Under the pieces are notes generated by a model. The model was not told the origin of the DNA and made no database searches. It saw only the letters and a program-made list of their open reading frames with translations. From Planctomycetota bacterium (lineage in GTDB: Bacteria; Planctomycetota; MHYJ01; WSZJ01), in the NCBI GenBank assembly GCA_009773755.1, contig WSZJ01000010.1:1-48878 (forward strand): DNA of 48,878 nucleotides. Reading direction: 5' to 3'. Both the position numbers and the translations under genes were made by a program. Shown here piece by piece: positions 8,260 through 15,049 of this stretch (positions are counted from its first letter, which is position 1; every line of letters starts with the position of its first letter).

Positions 8260-9399
8260 CGATCGCCTACATCGACGCGTTTTGCGGCGCGGCGGGGGAC
8301 ATGCTGCTGGGGGCGTGTGTCGATGCGGGGCTTGAAGTTAAGGCGCTGGAGAAGGCGCTGAAGGGGTTGCGACTGCCGGGGTGGCGGCTTTCGGCACGAA
8401 GCGTGATGAAGGGGCCACTCGGCGCGACGAAGGTGGACGTCGTCATCGGCAAGGGCAAGCGTGCGGTGACGGAGTTCGAGACCTTGCACGATCACGGGCA
8501 TCACCACAACCACGCTCACGGAATGTCGCTGGACGAGATCCTCGGGCTGCTGAAGCGCGCCAGGCTGCCGAGGTCGGTTCGCGAACGGGCGAGCAAGGCG
8601 TTTCTCATGCTCGGGAAGGCCGAAGCGCGAGTTCACCGCAAAACGCTGAAGTCGGTGCACTTTCACGAAGTCGGCGCGATTGACTCTATCGTCGACATGA
8701 CGGGGGGCATTCTTGGGCTGGAGATGCTCGGCGTCACGCGCGTCGCGGCCACGCCGTTCCCGATTTCGCACGGGCATATCCATTGTGCTCACGGCGTCCT
8801 GCCCGTGCCCGGTCCCGCGACGCTCGAGATCGTCAAGGGCGCGCCGACAGCGCCGCTGGACGTCGACGGCGAGACGCTGACGCCGACGGGCGCCGCTCTG
8901 ATCCGCACGCTCGCGACGTCGTATGGTCCTCAGCCGTCGATGAGAGTTTCCGCCATCGGCTACGGCGCGGGGGACCGCGACTTCCCCGAGCGCCCGAACG
9001 TGCTGCGGCTGGTGATCGGCGAAGCGGCCGCTGACGGCGACGCCGACGAGGTCTTCGTCGTCGAGACGAACCTCGACAACGTCACGCCTGAGGTCGTCGG
9101 CTACGCGCTTGAAAAGTGTTTCGAGGCCGGCGCGGTGGACGCGTTCGCCTCGGCAATCCAGATGAAAAAGGGCCGCCCTGCGACTCCGCCGCCATCTCGC
9201 TTTGCGCACGAAACTTGCGAGAGATTTCGTCGCAGTCAAGACGAAGTACGGGGCGATCCGCGTCAAAACCGGCTCGCGCGACGGGAAATCGCTCGCCGCT
9301 TCCCCGGAATTCGAGGACTGCCGCCGTGCAGCGGAGAAGGTCCGCGTACCGCTTCGCACGGTGATGGCGGAGGCGTTGCGGCAGTTCCAGAAGTCCTAG
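8256..9399 (+). pseudogene. larC: Nickel-pincer cofactor biosynthesis protein LarC, internally deleted and frame-shifted
   Basis: LarC is the CTP-dependent nickel insertase that completes the nickel-pincer nucleotide of lactate racemase-type enzymes. Frame 8256 gives a good N-terminal domain: IAYIDAFCGAAGDMLLGA, a His-rich loop (HDHGHHHNHAHG), HFHEVGAIDSIVD and AIQMKKGRP near 9176. The frame then becomes nonsense. The C-terminal domain continues in the +1 frame as TKLARDFVAVKTKYGAIRV and EFEDCRRAAE, ending at TAG 9399. About 28 residues that normally link these parts (the R-P-E-D...F-R-E-T-T-T-x-G stretch) are missing. A deletion around 9177 plus a frameshift explains both. The start overlaps the SAM hydrolase stop. 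It could be a true pseudogene or an assembly error. Confidence 0.68.
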
Positions 9400-9404
9400 T
9401 CGTT

Positions 9405-9493
9405 CCTTTCCCTTTCCCTTTCCCTTTCCCGCGATCAGGCAGGCAAGCCTCACAACATCGCGGGAAGGGGAACGGGCAAGGGAAAGGGAAAGG
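9405..9493. repeat. Palindrome made of CTTTCC/GGAAAG hexamers, overlapping a ribosome-binding site
   Basis: The left arm 9405-9435 is four to five CTTTCC units ending CGCGAT. The right arm 9457-9493 is ATCGCGGGAAG followed by GGGAAA units. The loop contains a small AGGC-AA-GCCT hairpin. The right arm runs into AAAGGAG, the Shine-Dalgarno sequence of the gene at 9500, so folding could hide it. Confidence 0.7.
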
Positions 9494-9499
9494 AGCACC

Positions 9500-10423
9500 A
9501 TGATGGAATGGCTCGAGGGCGTCGGGAATTTCCTGAAGTACACGGTCTCGCTCCCTGAGCGGACGGTGCAGGCGCTCGCGGCGGGCGTTGGCGGCATCTC
9601 CAAGATCCTTACGGATCTCGTGCTGCCGGAGGCCTTGCGCGGAACGACCACCTACAAGGTCCTCGTCGGCAACATGCAGCGCCTCGTCATCGAGCGCGTC
9701 GGCGACGTCAAGGACGTCTACTCGAAGACCGGCGAGCAGCTCCCGCAGGACATGGTGCAGCGCAAACTCGCGGGGAATGCCGTCGAGGCGCTCGGCCTGA
9801 TGTCGTTTCACTTCTCGCCGATCTGGCTCTTTGCCGTCGGCGCCGACGTCGTGTCGGGGAGCAAGGCCTACATGGACAGGCTGACGGTCGAGCTGAAGAA
9901 AGAAGGCGTCATCGCGCCGGATGCGAAGACCAGCGACTTCGGCGACGTTCTCGGCGCGGTCGAGCAGGCCACTTCACAGTCGGCCAAAGTCCTCGACCTC
10001 CCGCCGCTCTCGCAGGCCGACTTCAGGAAGTACCGCCAGGAGCTGACGTCGTCGTACGCGACGATGTTCTCGAAGTCGACAAACCTGATTCCGAGCTTCG
10101 ATTCGGTCTGGAAGCGCATGACGTCGATCGCGATCAAGGAACACCTCTCGCTCGAGGCCGTCGCCGGCCTCATGACGGTCAACGCCGCCCGCGCCGCGGG
10201 CGCCTCGCTCGCCGTCACCAACGCGGCCGGCGGACTGTTCATGGAGAAGGTCCTCGCTTCCTATGGCAACTCCCTTGACGCCATGGAAAAGGAGGGCTAC
10301 GCGGCCTTCTTCTCCCGTACGATGGCTCCCTACGGGGAGGCGATCCGGAACGCCTTCAACCCCGACCGCGAGACGTACACCGAGTGGCTCGTCACCTTCA
10401 AAATGTTCCGGAAGGGCTCGTAG
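9500..10423 (+). CDS. Conserved hypothetical protein, helical with hydrophobic segments
   Basis: A 307-residue protein from ATG 9500 (ATG 9503 is an alternative), with AAAGGAG 6 nt upstream. The body is predicted mostly helical. A hydrophobic stretch around residues 95-115 (F-H-F-S-P-I-W-L-F-A-V-G-A-D) and an Ala/Gly-rich segment around 215-245 (V-N-A-A-R-A-A-G-A-S-L-A-V-T-N-A-A-G-G) may associate with membrane. It vaguely recalls EcsC-type proteins but I cannot confirm any motif. It lies between larC and the ECF sigma/kinase pair, separated from each by a palindrome. Confidence 0.7.
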   Translation: MMEWLEGVGNFLKYTVSLPERTVQALAAGVGGISKILTDLVLPEALRGTTTYKVLVGNMQRLVIERVGDVKDVYSKTGEQLPQDMVQRKLAGNAVEALGLMSFHFSPIWLFAVGADVVSGSKAYMDRLTVELKKEGVIAPDAKTSDFGDVLGAVEQATSQSAKVLDLPPLSQADFRKYRQELTSSYATMFSKSTNLIPSFDSVWKRMTSIAIKEHLSLEAVAGLMTVNAARAAGASLAVTNAAGGLFMEKVLASYGNSLDAMEKEGYAAFFSRTMAPYGEAIRNAFNPDRETYTEWLVTFKMFRKGS

Positions 10424-10434
10424 TTCGACTCGCC

Positions 10435-10477
10435 TGATTTCACGGGTCGCGACCGTTGGCCGCGACCCATGAAATCA
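10435..10477. repeat. Palindrome upstream of the ECF sigma gene (17-bp arms)
   Basis: TGATTTCACGGGTCGCG (10435-10451) faces CGCGACCCATGAAATCA (10461-10477), with one mismatch and a 9-nt loop. It ends 26 nt before the sigma-factor GTG. There is no T-run, so it may be a factor-dependent terminator for the upstream gene or a leader structure. Confidence 0.8.
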
Positions 10478-10503
10478 ACGCTTGCTCACCACAGGGGGAC
10501 GAA

Positions 10504-11190
10504 GTGAGTGACACGAGCCTCGGCGGCCCCGGCGGCTACGACTTCCAGAGCACGATGTGGTCCCTCGTGCTCAAGGCGAAGGACAAGCGCGAAGAGGCGC
10601 TGAACCAGCTTTTTTCGATTTATTGGAAGCCGATCTACTTTTACGTCCGGCGCAAAGGGAAGAACGTCGAGGACGCGAAGGACCTGACGCAGGGGTTTTT
10701 CATCCATTTCTTCGAAAGCGACCTGCTGGACCGTGTGCAGAAGGGGCGCGGGCGTTTCAAGAACTACCTGCTCGCGACGCTCGAGCACTTTCTCGCGAAT
10801 GAATACCGCAAGGCGCATGCGCTGAAGCGCGGCAAGCCGCCCGTTTCGCTCGACGTCGAGTTGCTCGAGGACGAGATGCGGACCGAGGAATCTCCCGAGC
10901 GCCATTTCCGGCGCGCCTGGTGCATGGCGATCCTGCAGCGCGCGATGGACGGACTCGGAAAGGAGCTGGGAGCGAAGTGGAACGGCGTTCGCAAACACCT
11001 CGTCCCGGGCGACCGCCCGAGCTATCAGGACACGGCCGCGGAGCTCAAGATCAGCGTGACCGACGTCACGAACCTGCTCCATCGGGCGCGCAAGGGCCTG
11101 CGCGAGAAGATCATCGCGGAGATCCGCGAGACGGTGGAAACGGAGGAGGAACTGCAGGAGGAGTTGAAGGAGTTTTTCGAGAGCTTCTGA
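10504..11190 (+). CDS. RNA polymerase ECF-type sigma factor
   Basis: A 228-residue protein. I choose GTG 10504 because GGGGG lies 5 nt upstream; a longer frame from 10456 would begin inside the palindrome. Region 2 is clear: a helical start (ALNQLFSIYWKPIYFYVRRKG), then E-D-A-K-D-L-T-Q-G-F-F-I-H-F, the D-x-x-Q core-binding pattern, and G-R-F-K-N-Y-L-L-A-T-L for DNA melting. Region 4 is T-A-A-E-L-K-I-S-V-T-D-V-T-N-L-L-H-R-A-R-K-G-L, the -35 helix-turn-helix. The long inter-region with E-L-L-E-D-E-M and the acidic tail fit the planctomycete-type ECF groups often encoded next to Ser/Thr kinases, as here (kinase begins 198 nt downstream). No anti-sigma gene is visible. Confidence 0.9.
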   Translation: MSDTSLGGPGGYDFQSTMWSLVLKAKDKREEALNQLFSIYWKPIYFYVRRKGKNVEDAKDLTQGFFIHFFESDLLDRVQKGRGRFKNYLLATLEHFLANEYRKAHALKRGKPPVSLDVELLEDEMRTEESPERHFRRAWCMAILQRAMDGLGKELGAKWNGVRKHLVPGDRPSYQDTAAELKISVTDVTNLLHRARKGLREKIIAEIRETVETEEELQEELKEFFESF

Positions 11191-11216
11191 CGAATTGCTG
11201 CGCAATCCAATGACAA

Positions 11217-11303
11217 CGACAACTCCAAATCCCAACTCCAACCCCAACTCCAAGTCCTTCAGCCATTTGGAGTTGGAGTTGGAGTTGGGATTTGGAGTTG
11301 TCG
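11217..11303. repeat. 37-bp near-perfect hairpin of AACTCC/GGAGTT units
   Basis: The left arm 11217-11253 and right arm 11267-11303 are complementary at 36 of 37 positions around a 13-nt loop. Each arm is several copies of a hexamer-like unit (AACTCC or GGAGTT). It sits between the sigma factor and kinase genes, with no U-tract. Confidence 0.92.
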
Positions 11304-11387
11304 TGGACGTGCGAATGATCTCGACAGCCGCATTTGGGCAAAGGCCCCCACTTCCCCCTACCTCTTCTCTCACGCAAGGGTGACTTC

Positions 11388-13337
11388 ATGGGGGAACGCG
11401 ACATGCAAACCGCGGTGCAGTGCAAGAAGTGCGGGAAATCGTATTCCGCCGGCGTGGTGAACAACGACTTCCAGGGGCTGTGTCCCTCGTGCGTCGCGGC
11501 GTTTGCTTTTGAAGACCTCTCGCAGAGCCCGCTGGAGCCCCCCGGACCGATCACGCCTCCGCCGGACTACGACAAGACGACGATGTATCTCAAGCCCGGG
11601 ACGCAGTTCCAGGGCGTGGTGATCGAATCGGTGCTGGGGCAGGGCGGAATGGGGGTGGTGTACAAGGCGCGGCAGATCGGGCTCGACCGGGCCGTGGCGC
11701 TGAAAGTGATGAGCGACCGGCTGGCGGGCGACCCGGACTTTGTCAGGCGTTTCGAAAAGGAAGCCAAGGCGATGGCTTCGCTGTCGCACGCGAACATCGT
11801 GGCGGTCTACAACTACGGGATCGACAACGGGCGGTGTTTCATCGTGATGGAGTACATGGACGGGGTGAACCTGAGGCAGATTCTGCGCGAGAAGAAACTG
11901 CGGCCGGAGGAAGGACTCAGGATCGTGCCGCAGCTGTGCGACGCGCTGGAGTACGCGCATTCGGAAGGTGTTGTACACCGCGACATCAAGCCCGAGAACA
12001 TCCTGATCGACAAGAAGGGGCGCGTGAAGATCACGGACTTCGGGCTGGCGAAGATGGTGGAGCTGGGGCGGAACGAGCACACGGTAACGGGGCTGGTGAT
12101 GGGGACGCCGCACTATATGGCGCCCGAGCAGGTGGACACGCCGAAGACGGTGGACCACCGGGCGGACATCTACTCGATGGGCGTCGTGTTCTACGAACTT
12201 CTGACGGGCGAACTTCCGATCGGCCGCTGGCAGCTCCCGTCGCATCGCAACGGCGTCGACGCGCGCCTGGACCAGGTCGTGCTTCGCGCGCTCGAACGCG
12301 AGCCGGACAAGCGCTACCAGCATGCGAGCGAAATGAAGCTCGAGGTCAGCCGCGTGCAGGAATTCATCCCGGTCGCGCGGCTGGTGTCCGCGCAGGCAAC
12401 GGGGATCGCGGTCTCGGGAGCGTTCTCCTCCCCCCTCGCCCCCCCCGGCATCGTCAGCGCGCCGTCGCCGGCGAATCCGGGCGTCGTCAACATTTCCTCT
12501 CCCGCCGCCGCGAACGCCGGCTGGAACGCGCCCGCGGGGTTCGCGCCGATCCGCCCGAACACCCCCGTCAATCCTTCGCGCATGAGTGGCTGGGTCGGAA
12601 CGGGGTTCGGCCTTACGATCGCCGCCGTCGTTCTCGCGTTCGCGGGGCTCATCGTCGCAACTTCAAAATACAACTCCGGTCACGCGCCCATGGCGGCACT
12701 CATCTGCACCTTCGGCCTCGGCGCCGTTCTCGGCTCCTTCGGATTCCTCTGCAACACCATCGGCCTCTTCGACATCCTCTTCAACACCGGCCGCCGCCAC
12801 GGCTTCGGCCTCGCCGTCATGACCTACGCCATGGACCTCCTCTGGCTGGCCCTCGGCGGGATGGCCTTCTTCATCGGCGAAAAACCGATGGCGGAGGGAG
12901 TGGTCGAGAAGCGGATTTCGGGGCCCAGCGCCGTCACCTTGCCCGCGCGCGCCGCGATTCTCGATTCGGACGCCCACGTGCCGCCAGGATGGGCCCTCGC
13001 GTTGGAGAGCCGGAACTACGAAACCCCGCAGGAGCTCGCGCTGCTGTGGAAGACGTCCGGAATCCCGCCTCAGGCAGAGGCGCGCCGGGCGCGGCGGCTT
13101 GCCTACGTGACTCCGAACGACGGACCGATGCTGTTCGTCACGGCCATCGAGTTGAGGCCGGGCGCGGACGCCGGCGAGGCGCTCAGGGCGGAATCGAACC
13201 ACTTCGATTCGGAGTCGGTCGGGAACATGCTCGTGCTGTACGAGGCCTCTCCGAGAAACAGAACCCTCGACCGCGAAGGGTATCTGGAGGTGCGCAGCTG
13301 GGTGGAAGAGAACCTCCAGCGAAGCGCAAGCCGGTAG
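11388..13337 (+). CDS. Membrane Ser/Thr protein kinase with N-terminal zinc ribbon
   Basis: A 649-residue protein from ATG 11388 (AAGGG upstream; ATG 11403 is possible). Residues 12-35 hold two CxxC pairs (C12/C15, C32/C35), a zinc ribbon. The Hanks-type kinase domain spans roughly residues 80-320: G-Q-G-G-M-G-V-V-Y-K-A, the VAIK-type lysine in A-V-A-L-K-V-M, HRDIKPENIL, DFGLAK and G-T-P-H-Y-M-A-P-E-Q. All catalytic residues are present. A Pro/Ala-rich linker follows, then about three to four membrane helices (W-V-G-T-G-F-G-L-T-I-A-A to W-L-A-L-G-G-M-A-F-F) and a C-terminal domain of about 140 residues outside known families. The ECF sigma factor upstream suggests a shared signalling unit. 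Confidence 0.92.
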   Translation: MGERDMQTAVQCKKCGKSYSAGVVNNDFQGLCPSCVAAFAFEDLSQSPLEPPGPITPPPDYDKTTMYLKPGTQFQGVVIESVLGQGGMGVVYKARQIGLDRAVALKVMSDRLAGDPDFVRRFEKEAKAMASLSHANIVAVYNYGIDNGRCFIVMEYMDGVNLRQILREKKLRPEEGLRIVPQLCDALEYAHSEGVVHRDIKPENILIDKKGRVKITDFGLAKMVELGRNEHTVTGLVMGTPHYMAPEQVDTPKTVDHRADIYSMGVVFYELLTGELPIGRWQLPSHRNGVDARLDQVVLRALEREPDKRYQHASEMKLEVSRVQEFIPVARLVSAQATGIAVSGAFSSPLAPPGIVSAPSPANPGVVNISSPAAANAGWNAPAGFAPIRPNTPVNPSRMSGWVGTGFGLTIAAVVLAFAGLIVATSKYNSGHAPMAALICTFGLGAVLGSFGFLCNTIGLFDILFNTGRRHGFGLAVMTYAMDLLWLALGGMAFFIGEKPMAEGVVEKRISGPSAVTLPARAAILDSDAHVPPGWALALESRNYETPQELALLWKTSGIPPQAEARRARRLAYVTPNDGPMLFVTAIELRPGADAGEALRAESNHFDSESVGNMLVLYEASPRNRTLDREGYLEVRSWVEENLQRSASR

Positions 13338-13349
13338 CGCCGGCCCGTC

Positions 13350-13853
13350 CTACCCGGGATGCGTGTCGTCCGGCGAAATCGGGTCCTTTGTCTCAGGCTC
13401 CTGCGGATCCTTAAGCGGCTTCTTGATCTTCGCCGCGCGGTCCGACCACTCCGCTTTTAGCTCCTCCGTCCCGTCCTCGCTCTTAACCACCTCATAGTGG
13501 ACCACCTGCTTCTCGTCCGACAGCTCGCGGAATTTTTCGCGCACGTCCACCACGTGCTTCGAATCGTCCTGGTCGCCCTTGAACGCCATTTCCGCGTTGC
13601 CGATCCGGATCACGTCCCCCGTCTTCAGCGGGCTCTCCGTGATCCTCACGCCGTTCAGGATCGTCCCGTTGCTGCTCTGCAGATCCATCAGCAGCCACCC
13701 CTCCGGAGTCTTCAGGATCGTGCAGTGGTTGCGCGACGCCGCGGGCTCCGTGAGCCTGACGAGGCACTTCTGCGACCGCCCGATCAGCGTCTCCACTTCG
13801 TCCAGCGGATGCTCGTGCGTGTAGTCGCCTTCTTTGATGACTAGCTTGGCCAA
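13350..13853 (-). CDS. FHA-domain protein
   Basis: A 167-residue protein starting at TTG 13853 with GGGGAGGCG just upstream. Residues about 20-75 are a forkhead-associated domain that binds phosphothreonine: TLIGRSQKC, E-P-A-A-S-R-N-H-C-T-I, D-L-Q-S-S-N-G-T-I-L-N-G and G-D-V-I-R-I-G. The tail is acidic and lysine-rich, ending in a Pro/Asp segment. The Ser/Thr kinase ends 12 nt away in the convergent direction, so the two may be partners (inferred). Its start overlaps the 3' end of the YkgJ gene by 13 nt. Confidence 0.9.
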   Translation of the reverse strand: MAKLVIKEGDYTHEHPLDEVETLIGRSQKCLVRLTEPAASRNHCTILKTPEGWLLMDLQSSNGTILNGVRITESPLKTGDVIRIGNAEMAFKGDQDDSKHVVDVREKFRELSDEKQVVHYEVVKSEDGTEELKAEWSDRAAKIKKPLKDPQEPETKDPISPDDTHPG

Positions 13854-14365
13854 GACGCCTCCCCGTGGTCCCCCGCCGGAGCCTGCGAAGTACGGAAGGT
13901 GTCAAGGTGCTCGAGGAAGGGCCGGTAATCGCGTTCTATGCCGAGCCGTTCCGAGAGGGCCCCGATGCGCCTGAGGAACCGCTCGGTCAGGTCTTCGCCT
14001 TTCCCGCGCCAGGCGGGGTCGCAGAAGAAGACGCGGCATCCGAGCGGGCGCGCGTGCCGCGCAGTACACCGGTTGTCGCGGAGGTACGGGCAGGCGTCCT
14101 TCTCGAACGCCTCCTGCGGCCATCCCCGACGGAGCGCGAAGTAGACCGCCTCGGCCTTCGTGGCGTAGAGACGGTGGCCATACTTCACAAACTGGCAGCA
14201 GTCACCGCTTGTCCGGCAAAGGGGGTTCGCGGCAGCGATGACACCGTCCAGTTCCGCGTACATCGCGCCGAGCTCACGCACCAGTGCCGCGCGGTTTTCC
14301 GCCGGAAGGACGGAAGTCGCGTCGGCCGGCGCTGAGGGCTGATGGATTGATTCCGGCACGGTCAT
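13841..14365 (-). CDS. YkgJ-family cysteine-cluster protein
   Basis: A 174-residue protein starting at ATG 14365 with GGAG upstream. The cysteine set is that of the zinc/iron-chelating YkgJ family: C-R-T-S-G-D-C-C-Q-F, then C-P-Y-L-R-D-N-R-C-T, then G-C-R-V-F-F-C-D-P. The metal and the biochemical role are not established for the family. It is the first gene of a two-gene unit with the FHA protein. Confidence 0.87.
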   Translation of the reverse strand: MTVPESIHQPSAPADATSVLPAENRAALVRELGAMYAELDGVIAAANPLCRTSGDCCQFVKYGHRLYATKAEAVYFALRRGWPQEAFEKDACPYLRDNRCTARHARPLGCRVFFCDPAWRGKGEDLTERFLRRIGALSERLGIERDYRPFLEHLDTFRTSQAPAGDHGEASWPS

Positions 14366-14495
14366 GCGGTTTCTCCGGGCACTGGGCAGGACCTTTCAAG
14401 TCTACTCGCGGACTGTTGGGCTTTGAAGAAAAACGCGGTCAGGACAGTGCGAGTTACGAGTTGCGGGTTGCGAGCGAACGGCTCCCTCACTCGCC

Positions 14496-14524
14496 TTGAC
14501 CGACTCCCGGGAGCGTGCTGAAAT
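14496..14524 (+). promoter_or_regulatory. Candidate sigma70-type promoter of the PilZ gene
   Basis: TTGACC (14496-14501), exactly 17 nt, then TGAAAT (14519-14524), then 7 nt to ATG 14532. There is no Shine-Dalgarno sequence before the ATG. This is the clearest promoter in the window and again implies a leaderless or near-leaderless mRNA. Confidence 0.55.
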
Positions 14525-14531
14525 CCCTCGC

Positions 14532-14948
14532 ATGAGCACCTGGGATGGTCAGGAACGGCGCAAGAAGAAGCGGTTCGGCGTGCGCGGCTGCACGCTGCGA
14601 TTCAAACGGGGAGGCCTGCTGTCGTTCCTCGCGCTTTACGGCGACCGGCTGATCGCCCTCAACCTCTCGGAGACCGGTTGCCACTTCATCAGCCGGGAAC
14701 CGCTCACCGCAGGAATGTCGATCGCCGTCCAGATCGAAGCCCCCCAGATCGGCGACAAGATCAACGCTTCCGGAAGCGTCATCTGGTGCCAGAAATCGAC
14801 GGAACACGACGCGCACCACGTCGGGGTGGATTTCCAGTCGATGCAGAAATCGAGCAAGGTGCAGCTCAAGATCCTGCTCGACAACTCCGTCCTGGAGAAA
14901 ATCGAGATCACGACGAAGGTGTATCTGAAAGAGATCGAGAAGCTCTGA
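14532..14948 (+). CDS. PilZ-domain protein (probable c-di-GMP receptor)
   Basis: A 138-residue protein from ATG 14532. The N-terminus has the c-di-GMP-binding arginine cluster (E-R-R-K-K-K-R-F-G-V-R), followed by a beta-barrel with N-L-S-E-T-G-C-H-F, equivalent to the D/N-x-S-x-x-G motif. G-S-V-I-W-C and H-H-V-G-V-D-F-Q close the barrel. Residues after 100 form a helical tail. PilZ proteins change conformation on binding c-di-GMP; the target here is unknown. Confidence 0.85.
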   Translation: MSTWDGQERRKKKRFGVRGCTLRFKRGGLLSFLALYGDRLIALNLSETGCHFISREPLTAGMSIAVQIEAPQIGDKINASGSVIWCQKSTEHDAHHVGVDFQSMQKSSKVQLKILLDNSVLEKIEITTKVYLKEIEKL

Positions 14949-14953
14949 CCGCG

Positions 14954-15027
14954 GGGTCGAGAGTCGAAGCTCAAGACCGGGTGCGCGCTGTCGTAACTCT
15001 CGACCTGTGACCCTCGACTTTCGACCC
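14954..15027. repeat. Imperfect palindrome of GTCGA-type words
   Basis: GGGTCGAGAGTCGAAG (14954-14969) pairs with 15012-15027 at 14 of 16 positions. The intervening sequence contains further TCGA words that could pair alternatively. It lies between the PilZ gene and ligA. Confidence 0.5.
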
Positions 15028-15049
15028 GTTCTTCCTGAGGCTGCCCCCC

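Noticed and set aside
8256-9399. larC read by programmed -1 frameshifting
   Set aside because: The C-terminal part is in the +1 frame, and about 28 residues are missing, so a -1 slip cannot produce the protein.
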